Source of the DNA: Microcoleus sp. EPA2
GTDB lineage: Bacteria > Cyanobacteriota > Cyanobacteriia > Cyanobacteriales > Microcoleaceae
Reading direction: 5' to 3'
Length of the DNA: 64,000 nucleotides
Assembly: GCA_020882975.1 (NCBI GenBank)
Contig: JAHRFD010000002.1
Coordinates: 318,039-382,038, forward strand
Shown: positions 1 through 10,080 of the stretch, piece after piece
Layout: the number at the start of each line of letters is the position of its first letter
How positions within the stretch are numbered: the stretch's first letter is position 1
The notes under the pieces: generated by a model
The model's input: the letters and a program-made list of their open reading frames with translations, nothing else
The model's database searches: none
Told to the model about the DNA's origin: nothing
Position numbers and translations under genes: made by a program

Positions 1-1604
<1,604 letters not shown>

Positions 1605-2213
1605 ATGGCCGAAATAACTAAAGAAGAAATGCGCGAACGCCTGGGCAATATTGACCAGATTCGCGATATAATTTTCGGAGCTCAGCTTAGAGAATACGAT
1701 AATCGCTTCGATAAAATAGATTCTGAGTTGTCGATGATGCAGCAAGATATGCAAGCTCGCATCGAACAAATAAAAACAGTTCTTTCCGGAGAAATGAGGG
1801 CGGCGGTTGATTCATTTGAAAAGAAAATCAAATCAATCACCTTGAATACCCAAGAAGAAAGCGCAGACCTCCGTCAGCAAATCGATCGCGTTAACCGAAA
1901 ATTTTCTAGCAGCATAGAAGCCCTGGACGAGGCGATAGACAATCAAACCACTTCCATTCGTGACGAACTATCCCAAACTAGAGAGCGACTCTCGGAAGAA
2001 ACTCGCACTCTCAAAACACAAGTTTTTGAAGAACTAGATCGGCGTTTTTCCATGCTCAGAGAAGTCAAAGTTTCCAGAGATGACATGGCGGAAATTTTGT
2101 TTGAACTAGGCATGAGGCTCAAAGGCACTGAATTTGTACCGGAACTCAAGGGAGTGACGGATAATAAGCTAAATAACGAATTTTTGTTACCAGAGCGTCA
2201 CCATCACGGATAA
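1605..2213 (+). CDS. Coiled-coil protein of the small-GTPase/OmpA cluster
   Basis: A 202-residue protein of unknown function. The ATG at 1605 is preferred over upstream in-frame starts (from 1497) because it follows a GAGG ribosome-binding site at 1594-1597 and begins the conserved-looking MAEITKEEMRERLGNIDQIR. Residues 25-160 are highly charged heptad-like helices (DSELSMMQQDMQARIEQIK, then RQQIDRVNRKFSSSIEALDE and SQTRERLSEETRTLKTQ), predicting a long coiled coil. The C-terminus ends in a short globular stretch (DMAEILFELGMRLKGTEF). There is no signal peptide or membrane segment, so it is presumably cytosolic. It ends 10 bp before the OmpA-family gene, so both are probably co-transcribed. 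It may be a scaffold for the GTPase or the OmpA protein; that is inference from context. Confidence 0.8.
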   Translation: MAEITKEEMRERLGNIDQIRDIIFGAQLREYDNRFDKIDSELSMMQQDMQARIEQIKTVLSGEMRAAVDSFEKKIKSITLNTQEESADLRQQIDRVNRKFSSSIEALDEAIDNQTTSIRDELSQTRERLSEETRTLKTQVFEELDRRFSMLREVKVSRDDMAEILFELGMRLKGTEFVPELKGVTDNKLNNEFLLPERHHHG

Positions 2214-2223
2214 TTAACAACCC

Positions 2224-4929
2224 ATGACCTCACAGAAAGAAAATCCGGCTGACGAACATGAGTTGGAGGGTTTGATTTCTAAACCTGATGAATCTGCTGA
2301 CGATGAAACAGCTCAGCTTGAACCGTTAGTGCATCTGTTGGTAGAACTCAAAATTATTGCAGGTTCAAACCGACAAACTCCAGAGTCGGAACCAGACAGC
2401 AGTGATGAAGAAGATCGCACGCAGCTACTCGGTGGGTTGAAAGATTTGTTAGGTAGGTCTGAGGAAGTTGAAGCAAGTGCAAAACCAGAAAGCTTCGAGG
2501 GTGAAGCGGATTCTGGTGATGCACTGGCTTTTTTGGAAGAGTTTAAAAATTTGCTATTTGTTACTCAAAAACTGAATACTTCAGAACTAGAAAAAGACTA
2601 TTCATCAGTTAATACTATAGATGTTTTGGCGATCGGCGAGGTGGAGCTAGACCAGAGAGCTCACCAGATTCAGGACTTGTCTACCTCGCCGATTCAAAAT
2701 GCTGCACAACCAGCTCACACATCTCAGGAGAGCGGTCTTAATTTAGAGCCTGTGGCTGCTCCCCAAACCAAGGTACAACCCTCAGCAATAGGCGATATTC
2801 CGGTTGTTCCAGCCACCGAGGAGCCACCATCCATCGCCCATTTAGATGCTGCGGAGGCTTTGGCTCTAGAAATGGCTTCACTCGAACAGCCCACGCACCT
2901 ATCGCAGCCGACAGAAATATTCGGACAAATAAAACAGGATTTCAATGAAGCCGACAGCGCGATGGAAAGGCTGCAACATTTGATTTTCGGCTCGCAAATA
3001 TCAGATATTGAGCAAGTGAAAAATCTGTTGGCTGAAAACGATTTGCCCGCAGTCCGCCGTCTGATGACCACCATCGATGAAAAATTAGGAAAATTGGAGC
3101 ACCAACTTTACGATCCCCAAGAGTTGATTGCTCTGATGCTACCTTGGATCGCAGAAATTCTCAGCCGTAAAATAACAGATTCTAAGGAAGAAGTTGTAAA
3201 GGCGATCGTACCGATTATTGACGAAGTGATTAGGGCAAAAACTCAAGAAAATAAGCAAGCCATGAGTTCGGCGATCGCTGAGTTACTTCCCGACGCACTT
3301 GCTCAACAAATCCACAATTCACCCGCAGATATTGCTAAGGCGATCGCCCCGGAAATCGGCATGGCAATTAAAGAACAAATTCGCCTCGACCAAGAGTCGA
3401 TCGCTCAAGCCCTAGGGCCGGAAATGGGCAAAGCCATTACAGCCCAAATTGAGTTTGAACGAGATTCAATGGTGGATGCACTCTATCCGGTAATTGGCAG
3501 TACCATCTCTAAATACATGGCAGAAGCCATCAAGACCATCAATGAAAAAGTCTCAAACACCCTCAGCGTCGAAGGAGTTAAGCGGAAAATTCGCTCCAAA
3601 GTCCAAGGAGTCTCCGAAGCCGAACTAATCCTTCAAGAATCCATACCTTTTACCGTCCAAGCAGTATTCTTAATTCACAAGGCATCAGGGTTAGTGATTT
3701 CCGAAGCTCAACAATTAGGAGATTACCAACTCGAATCAGAAATGGTCGCAGGAATGCTGACAGCTATTAGCAGCTTTGTGAATGATTGTATTGTGAGACC
3801 AGGACAAATTTCCGAACTAAATCAAATTGAATACGGTGAATCCAAGATTATGCTAGAAGTAGCCGGATACTGTTACCTAGCAGCAGTAATCAAAGGAGAA
3901 CCACCCCAAAATTTTATCAAAAAAATGCGGGAAACTGTCAGCAGGATTATCATCAATTACGGAAAATCTATCAATCAATTTAACGGCAACCCCCGTACCA
4001 TATCTGATGACCTGCATCCACTGTTACTGGGTTTATTAGCAAAATTTAAAACAGAACTGCAAACACCAGCAAAACCCCCCCTAGCCCTTGCGGGACTGAG
4101 CTTAGCATTGCTAAGCTTAATCGTAGTACCTTGGGGAATTTATCAGTACCGCAGTAACCTTGACCGTCGCCTTGCCGATCGTGCCACTTTCGCTTTAGGA
4201 TCGACTCCAGAATTAGCGGTTTATCGCTTAAATGTGAGTGTTGAAGGCAAAACTCTGAAGTTAACCGGAAAGTTGCCAAATCCCGAATTACGAGTAAAAG
4301 CTGGCCAAATAGCTGCATCAACGGCACCAAATTTGAAATTAGACAATCAAATTGTCGCGGTCGAGCTACCTCCCGATCCAGTGTTGACAAAGGCTGAGGT
4401 ACAGCGAATCACTGCGGTTCTAAACAAACTCTGGGGTGTTTCTATTTCAAGTCGGTATGGCGATCGCCGAGTTACAGTAGAAGGAACAGTGATGGAACAG
4501 TCAGATGTGCAGAAAATTACTGAGTCTTTTAAGCAAATTCCCGGAGTTCAATCAGTCATTAGCACAGTTAAATTAGATCCACTGAAAATTACAAGTCGCA
4601 TTTACTTTGAGCCAGGAACAGCAAAATTAGATTCAACATATCAAGAGACAATTGTCAATATCAGAGATTTTTTGAGACAGCATCCTCAAAAAAGTATTAA
4701 GATAATTGGGCACAGCGATCGCACTGGAGAATTTGCCATCAATCAACAGTTGTCGCTCCGGCGTGCAGCCACCGTGCGAGATGCCCTGGTCTTGCAAGGT
4801 GCTGACCCGCAGCGCCTCCAAGTCGTCGCCAGCAACAGTCCTCCTGTGGATGTAGCACAAAATCAACCGCTACTTTTAAGCAGGTGCGTGCTATTTGAAC
4901 CAATAACTAAGAGCATCAACAGCAAATAA
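2224..4929 (+). CDS. OmpA-family protein with longin/roadblock-like cytosolic domain and single membrane anchor
   Basis: A 901-residue protein. Order: acidic low-complexity N-terminus (about 1-230); amphipathic helical repeats of roughly 22 residues (about 290-440, units such as DIAKAIAPEIGMAIKEQI); a globular domain at about 465-610 (beginning IPFTVQAVFLIHKASGLVIS, containing MLTAISSFVND and GYCYLAAVIKGEPP) that resembles longin/roadblock-type domains found next to small GTPases; one transmembrane helix at about 619-640; BON-like segments (about 650-780); and a C-terminal OmpA peptidoglycan-binding domain (about 785-895) with GHSDRTGEFAINQQLSLRRA. The OmpA end should sit in the periplasm on peptidoglycan and the repeats and longin-like part in the cytoplasm. 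It lies 2 bp before a Rab-like GTPase. The OmpA call is firm; the longin call is by eye and less sure. Confidence 0.85.
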   Translation: MTSQKENPADEHELEGLISKPDESADDETAQLEPLVHLLVELKIIAGSNRQTPESEPDSSDEEDRTQLLGGLKDLLGRSEEVEASAKPESFEGEADSGDALAFLEEFKNLLFVTQKLNTSELEKDYSSVNTIDVLAIGEVELDQRAHQIQDLSTSPIQNAAQPAHTSQESGLNLEPVAAPQTKVQPSAIGDIPVVPATEEPPSIAHLDAAEALALEMASLEQPTHLSQPTEIFGQIKQDFNEADSAMERLQHLIFGSQISDIEQVKNLLAENDLPAVRRLMTTIDEKLGKLEHQLYDPQELIALMLPWIAEILSRKITDSKEEVVKAIVPIIDEVIRAKTQENKQAMSSAIAELLPDALAQQIHNSPADIAKAIAPEIGMAIKEQIRLDQESIAQALGPEMGKAITAQIEFERDSMVDALYPVIGSTISKYMAEAIKTINEKVSNTLSVEGVKRKIRSKVQGVSEAELILQESIPFTVQAVFLIHKASGLVISEAQQLGDYQLESEMVAGMLTAISSFVNDCIVRPGQISELNQIEYGESKIMLEVAGYCYLAAVIKGEPPQNFIKKMRETVSRIIINYGKSINQFNGNPRTISDDLHPLLLGLLAKFKTELQTPAKPPLALAGLSLALLSLIVVPWGIYQYRSNLDRRLADRATFALGSTPELAVYRLNVSVEGKTLKLTGKLPNPELRVKAGQIAASTAPNLKLDNQIVAVELPPDPVLTKAEVQRITAVLNKLWGVSISSRYGDRRVTVEGTVMEQSDVQKITESFKQIPGVQSVISTVKLDPLKITSRIYFEPGTAKLDSTYQETIVNIRDFLRQHPQKSIKIIGHSDRTGEFAINQQLSLRRAATVRDALVLQGADPQRLQVVASNSPPVDVAQNQPLLLSRCVLFEPITKSINSK

Positions 4930-4931
4930 TT

Positions 4932-5468
4932 ATGTCAGTTACTATCTCTAAAAAAATGTGCATGATCGGCGATTTTGGCGTGGGTAAAACCAGCATGATC
5001 CGCCGTTTTGTCGATCGGCAATTCAGCGACCAGTATCTGTCCACCGTAGGAGTAAAAATTTCTCGCAAAAGCATTGTATTAGAAAACAGCACAAAACAGG
5101 AAATTGTCACAGCACAGTTGCTGATTTGGGATTTAGAGGGGCATACAAAATTCAAAGGTATCGCCCCGACTTATTTGCAGGGAGCAGGCGGCGTTTTAAT
5201 TGTTGCCGATGTCAGCCGCTCAGAAACTGTTGAGCGAATTTCCGAACACATTAAGCTTTTTTCTTCAGTCAACCCAAAAGGGTCAATAATCATCGCTTTG
5301 AACAAAGTAGACTTGATAGACGAAGAAAAATTAGCACTGCTAGTGGAAATTGCCCATTCCATAGGTCAAGATAAAGTAGTCGCAGTTTACACAACATCTG
5401 CTAAAACGGGCAAAGACGTCGATGAAATTTTTCATAAACTAGCTTACACAATGGTAGAACAAGTATGA
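4932..5468 (+). CDS. Rab/Rho-like small GTP-binding protein
   Basis: A 178-residue Ras-superfamily GTPase, expected to act as a nucleotide-dependent switch in the cytoplasm. All G boxes are visible: G1 GDFGVGKTS (13-21), G2 Thr38, G3 WDLEGH (66-71), G4 NKVD (124-127), G5 SAK (156-158). The residue equivalent to Ras Gln61 is His71, so intrinsic hydrolysis may be slow or depend on a partner. There is no C-terminal cysteine for lipidation, so any membrane recruitment must be through another protein. The start lies 2 bp after the OmpA-family stop, and its stop overlaps the next start as ATGA, indicating translational coupling with the histidine kinase. The longin-like domain of the upstream protein is a natural candidate partner, by analogy with MglA/MglB. 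Confidence 0.93.
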   Translation: MSVTISKKMCMIGDFGVGKTSMIRRFVDRQFSDQYLSTVGVKISRKSIVLENSTKQEIVTAQLLIWDLEGHTKFKGIAPTYLQGAGGVLIVADVSRSETVERISEHIKLFSSVNPKGSIIIALNKVDLIDEEKLALLVEIAHSIGQDKVVAVYTTSAKTGKDVDEIFHKLAYTMVEQV

Positions 5469-7039
5469 TCAATATTTTTAGAAAGCTGTTAGTCCCCCAA
5501 GAAACTGAATATTTTGTGATTAATCACAATTTCATTATCGAGGAAACTTCCTCAGCCGTGCAGCGGTTTGCCGATACAGCGGGCGAGGCTTTACCCGGTG
5601 TGGATGCCCGCATCTGTTTTCCTGAATTAATTGGAGTTGAAAATATCCTCACATCTATAATTATCGGACAGAGGTCAAGTTTTCAAGTCAAGGGGATTGC
5701 TAGGTTTACCGACAATAATCATCCTTTATATTTCGATCTGTTAGTAATTGAACATGAAAACAACGAAGAACAAGAAGAAGAAGAACGACAAAGTAAATTA
5801 CTAATTTTGATTGAAGATTCCACCGAAAAAATGGTAATGAAGCAATCATTAATCCAAAGAGCTAATGAGGCAAATCTTTTAGTGAGAGCCTTAGAAGCTT
5901 CGAGAGATTACATAGATAAAGTAATTATATCTATGGGGGATGCTTTGTTAGTCACAACCACCTTGGGCATCATCAAAACAGTAAACCAATCAGCTCAATT
6001 GTTGTTTGGGTACACCGAATCAGAAATTGTCGAACAGCCTTTGTCCATGATTGTCGTGGAAGAAACATTGCTTTATCAAGCACGCCACCATTATATTTTG
6101 TCTCAAGAAGAATTAGTGAGAGAATTGGAGGTAGTCTGCACGACAAAAACAGGAGCAGAAATTTGGGTAGAATTTTCCTGTGCGGCGATTCAGACGGAAC
6201 TGAAGGGGCTATATGATTTTGTGTACATAGGTAGAGATGTTACAGAACGCAAGCAACAAGAAATCGAAATTCGTCGGTCTTTGGCAAGAGAACAGGAACT
6301 CAGAGACGTAAAATCTCGCTTTTTTTCGATGCTTGCTCACGAATTTGGCAATCCTTTAAATACAGTATTGTTTTCTACTCAAATTCTCAAAGAATACGGC
6401 GATGAAATTACAGCCAATGAGAAAAAAGAATACCTAGAACACATTCAATCAGCATCTAAACACATGGCTCAGCTATTAGATGATGTTCGGTTGCTTAGTA
6501 GTGCAGAAGCAGGGAAATTGAAATTCAATCCCACACCAGTTGACTTGAAAAGTTTTTGCAACGATTTAGTAGAATCTATCAAAATTAGCTTCGGCAAAAA
6601 TCATGCAGTTTGTTTTATTTACAGGCGAGTAATGTCGCGGGTGAGATTAATTAATAAATCTTATGATGAGAGCAAAAAATTACCCGCAATGGATAAAAAA
6701 TTGCTGCGACACATATTGACAAACTTGTTGTCAAATGGTATTAAGTATTCGCCAATCGATAGCAATGTTTATTTTGAGTTGCATTGTTATGATGAAGAAG
6801 CTATATTTAAAATTAAAGATGAAGGAATTGGCATTCCTATAGAAGACCAAGAACAACTGTTTGAATCTTATTACCGGGCTCAAAATGTAGGTAAAATACC
6901 CGGTACTGGACTAGGTTTATCCATAGTCAAGCAGTGTGTAGACTTGCACGGCGGTCAAATTGAATTTTCCAGCGAAACAGGGTTAGGTACTACTTTTATA
7001 GTGACCATTCCATATTACAAATCAAAGCAAATAGATTAA
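5465..7039 (+). CDS. PAS-domain sensor histidine kinase coupled to the small GTPase
   Basis: A 524-residue soluble histidine kinase. Residues 1-115 form an N-terminal sensor-like domain (starting MINIFRKLLVPQETEYFVI) that is clearly related to the N-terminus of the adenylate cyclase encoded next. A PAS domain with PAC follows (about 150-262), then HisKA with the phospho-acceptor His292 in LAHEFGNPL, and a HATPase_c domain with N box (LTNLLSNGIKYSP), G1 box (DEGIGIP) and G2 box (GTGLGLSIV). No transmembrane segment is present. The start overlaps the GTPase stop by 4 bases. No receiver domain is fused, and the nearest receiver protein is encoded at 13082. The close coupling suggests that the kinase reports on, or is controlled by, the GTPase; this is inference. 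Confidence 0.93.
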   Translation: MINIFRKLLVPQETEYFVINHNFIIEETSSAVQRFADTAGEALPGVDARICFPELIGVENILTSIIIGQRSSFQVKGIARFTDNNHPLYFDLLVIEHENNEEQEEEERQSKLLILIEDSTEKMVMKQSLIQRANEANLLVRALEASRDYIDKVIISMGDALLVTTTLGIIKTVNQSAQLLFGYTESEIVEQPLSMIVVEETLLYQARHHYILSQEELVRELEVVCTTKTGAEIWVEFSCAAIQTELKGLYDFVYIGRDVTERKQQEIEIRRSLAREQELRDVKSRFFSMLAHEFGNPLNTVLFSTQILKEYGDEITANEKKEYLEHIQSASKHMAQLLDDVRLLSSAEAGKLKFNPTPVDLKSFCNDLVESIKISFGKNHAVCFIYRRVMSRVRLINKSYDESKKLPAMDKKLLRHILTNLLSNGIKYSPIDSNVYFELHCYDEEAIFKIKDEGIGIPIEDQEQLFESYYRAQNVGKIPGTGLGLSIVKQCVDLHGGQIEFSSETGLGTTFIVTIPYYKSKQID

Positions 7040-7087
7040 TCTCAGATTTCTGGATACCAAGGGCGCATTTACTACTAAAGATCCCAA

Positions 7088-9868
7088 ATGAAAACCCTGT
7101 TACAAAAACTATTGGTTCCTCACCACCTGGAGTACCTAGCACTAGATAGAGACTTTTTAATTCAAGAGACATCTGCCAATGTACAGCGTTTTGCCTACTG
7201 TGACGAAATAGTATCGGGAAATGATGTCCGCCTTCACTTTCCAGAATTGGTAGGAACTGAAGAAATTTTAATCGATATCTTTGAAGGACGTTTGCCAAAT
7301 TTTGATTTAAAAGCGATGACGCGGGTTTTAGAGGATAACTCGCGACTGTATTTTGATATGTATATCGTCGAATTCAGAAATGATGAAAGTCATCAAAGAT
7401 TAATTATATTTTTTGAAGATGTAACAGACAGGATGGGTTTAGAACAAACTCTTGTTCAGGCGACCAATGAAATGAATATTTTATTGAGTACCTTAGCAGC
7501 TACTAACAATTATGTGGAAAAAATCATTACTTCCATGGCAGAAGTTTTGTTAGTGACTACCGCCAGTGGAAAAATTAAAAAAGTTAATCAAGCTGCTCAA
7601 AATTTGTTTGGTTACAGTGACTCGGAATTAGTAGGACGACAAATAAATGCGATCGCTCCCATAGGTCAATCTTTACACGATCTCAGTAAACAAGGTGAAT
7701 TGGTTCAAACGAAGGGGGAAGTAATTTGCACTGCAAAAACAGGTGAAAAGCTAACATTGGCTTTTTCCTGTACCCCTATTCCCAGTGATATTAAGAGTAT
7801 TTCTGATGGGACGACAGAGCTCAAGGATTTCCTGTATATCGGTAGAGATATTACAGATAGAAAGCGGGCTAGCAAGCGAAAAGTAGCTCAATATGTCACC
7901 ACGCGCATACTCTCGGCATCGGAAACAATCAAAAAGGCGATCGCCGCAATCCTGCCTGTAATTTGCGACAGTTTGGGATGGGATACCGCCGAACTCTGGA
8001 TGCCAGAAATAGGTGAAAAGCTAATGTCAGTAACTAAGAGAAAAGTTCCGATTTCCGATCCAAATCTGCTCCGGTGTGTGGCAAATTGGACAAAACGTTC
8101 AATGTCTATTCGCGAATTTGTAGAAGTTGCAGAACAAACTACCTTTGCAATGGGGGAAGGATTACCGGGGCGCGTTTGGGCCACTGGTTCCCCTGAGTTG
8201 ATTAGAGATATAAGTGAAAGTGACAAGTTTTACCGCCGAGAAATTGCGGGTAGATCGGGATTGCATGGAGCTTTTTGCTTCCCAATTTTGGGCGACTACG
8301 AACAGGAAAATTCTACCCGGTCAATTTTGGGTGTCATCGCTTTTTTTAGTTGCGAGGTGCAGTGCTACGATGAAGAATTGCTCCAGACTATGGCAACAAT
8401 TGGCAGCCAAATTGGTCAATTTATTAAGCGCAAACAAGCAGAAGCAGCCTTGCGAGAAAGTGAAGAACAACTGCGAGACTTATTTGAAAATGCTAGCGAC
8501 TTGATTCAAAGTATTGGAGCAGACGGTCATTTTTTGTACGTCAATCGGGCTTGGCGAGAAACTCTTGGGTACAGCGAAGCAGAAATTGCTAAAATGACAG
8601 TATTTGATATCATTCACCCCAACAGTTCCCCTGATTCTCTTCACATATTCGATCTGGCAATTCGCGACAAAGAAATAGATGAAAATACTTTTTATCCAGA
8701 TTCGGTAGAAGCAATTTTTGTAACCAAAAAATATCAACAAATTTTGTTGGAAGGTAGTATAAGCTGTAAATTTGCTGATGGTCAGCTAGTGGCAATTCGC
8801 GCGATTTTGCGAGACATTACTGCTCGCAAACAAGCTGAAGATGCTTTAGCCCAATCTGTCTCCCTGCTGCAAGCAACTTTTGATTCCACTGCTGACGGGA
8901 TTTTAGCCACCGATCGCACGGGAAAAATAGTCAGTTTCAACCGAGAATTTATAGAAATGTGGGGCATTCCCGATGAAGTGATGGCACTGCGATCGGACGC
9001 ACAAATGGTGGCTTTTGTCCTCAACCAACTGAAAGATCCCCAAGCATTTCAAGAAAGAATAGAATCACTTTACGAGCAGCCAGAAGCGGAAAGTTACGAT
9101 TTGTTAGAATTTCAAGACGGCAGATTTTTTGAACGCTACTCTGAACCGCAGCGACTGGGAGATGAAATCATCGGCAGAGTTTGGAGTTACCATGACATCA
9201 CCGAACGCAAGCAAGCAGAAGATGCCCTCCGGGAAGAACAAGAAAAATCCGAAAAACTCCTTTTAAATATTTTGCCAAAGCCCATAGCAGAAAGGCTTAA
9301 ACGAAATGAAACTACTATTGCAGAATACTTTCCTGAAGTTACCGTTTTATTCGCAGATATTGTGGGTTTTACACACTTGTCTACCCTGATGAATCCCATC
9401 GATCTGGTGGAGTTGCTCAACCAAATTTTTTCCAGCTTTGACCTGATTTGCGAACGGCTGGGGTTAGAGAAAATTAAGACTATTGGCGACGCATATATGG
9501 TAGTAGGAGGATTGCCTGAGCCTAGGGCAGACCATGCCGAAGCGATCGCCCAAATGGCCCTGGATATGCAAACAGAAATAGCCCGATTTAATGCTCAAAA
9601 TAACAAATATTTTAGCATCCGCATCGGTATCCATAGTGGCCCAGTCGTGGCGGGAGTAATTGGTATCAAGAAATTTATTTACGATTTGTGGGGCGACACG
9701 GTTAATATTGCTTCTCGCATGGAATCTCACGGTTTGCCTTGGCGAATTCAAGTGAGCGAAGCTACTTATAATTTATTAAAACACAAATACTTATTCGAGC
9801 GGCGGGAAACTATTCATGTTAAAGGGAAAGGGGAGATGACAACTTATTTAATTATAGGCGAAAAATAA
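7088..9868 (+). CDS. Multidomain adenylate cyclase (PAS-GAF-PAS-PAS-class III cyclase)
   Basis: A 926-residue protein predicted to make cAMP from ATP. Domains: N-terminal domain shared with the preceding kinase (about 1-100), PAS (about 140-250), GAF (about 262-448), two PAS domains (about 455-580 and 590-705), then a class III catalytic domain (about 735-925). The catalytic domain has the metal-binding FADIVGFT and GDAYMV aspartates, the lysine of EKIKTIGD and the aspartate of YDLWGDTVN, the pair that selects adenine, and NIASRME at the transition-state site. No membrane segment is seen, so it is cytosolic. It lies 48 bp after the kinase and probably belongs to the same transcription unit. 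The sensed ligand is unknown; the GAF lacks a Cys-His bilin site. Confidence 0.93.
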   Translation: MKTLLQKLLVPHHLEYLALDRDFLIQETSANVQRFAYCDEIVSGNDVRLHFPELVGTEEILIDIFEGRLPNFDLKAMTRVLEDNSRLYFDMYIVEFRNDESHQRLIIFFEDVTDRMGLEQTLVQATNEMNILLSTLAATNNYVEKIITSMAEVLLVTTASGKIKKVNQAAQNLFGYSDSELVGRQINAIAPIGQSLHDLSKQGELVQTKGEVICTAKTGEKLTLAFSCTPIPSDIKSISDGTTELKDFLYIGRDITDRKRASKRKVAQYVTTRILSASETIKKAIAAILPVICDSLGWDTAELWMPEIGEKLMSVTKRKVPISDPNLLRCVANWTKRSMSIREFVEVAEQTTFAMGEGLPGRVWATGSPELIRDISESDKFYRREIAGRSGLHGAFCFPILGDYEQENSTRSILGVIAFFSCEVQCYDEELLQTMATIGSQIGQFIKRKQAEAALRESEEQLRDLFENASDLIQSIGADGHFLYVNRAWRETLGYSEAEIAKMTVFDIIHPNSSPDSLHIFDLAIRDKEIDENTFYPDSVEAIFVTKKYQQILLEGSISCKFADGQLVAIRAILRDITARKQAEDALAQSVSLLQATFDSTADGILATDRTGKIVSFNREFIEMWGIPDEVMALRSDAQMVAFVLNQLKDPQAFQERIESLYEQPEAESYDLLEFQDGRFFERYSEPQRLGDEIIGRVWSYHDITERKQAEDALREEQEKSEKLLLNILPKPIAERLKRNETTIAEYFPEVTVLFADIVGFTHLSTLMNPIDLVELLNQIFSSFDLICERLGLEKIKTIGDAYMVVGGLPEPRADHAEAIAQMALDMQTEIARFNAQNNKYFSIRIGIHSGPVVAGVIGIKKFIYDLWGDTVNIASRMESHGLPWRIQVSEATYNLLKHKYLFERRETIHVKGKGEMTTYLIIGEK

Positions 9869-10080
9869 ATTTAGTTATTGGTTCTTGGTTAGTGGTTAGT
9901 GGCGTCGCCCTGAGCGAAGTCGAAGGGTTATTGGTTATTGGTTAGTGGTTATTACTCATGGGTTAACTAACAACTAACTCTTGGATGATGCTTCGTCGCT
10001 CAGGGGATCGCCACGAACTACTAACTACTGAGTAAAACTATTGCTAAAATTAGTGGAGAAACCCAAACAGGTCAAGATTA
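9869..10080. repeat. Intergenic short-repeat tract
   Basis: A 212-bp spacer largely made of degenerate repeats of the type TTAGTGGTTATTGGTTATTGG (around 9877-9955) followed by the complementary type AACTAACAACTAACTC (around 9963-9980) and a short segment CCCTGAGCGAAGTCGAAGGG. The same families of short repeats recur at 22094-22692 and 37020-37640. No gene is visible. A promoter for the next gene may lie in the last 80 bp, but no motif is convincing. Confidence 0.6.
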
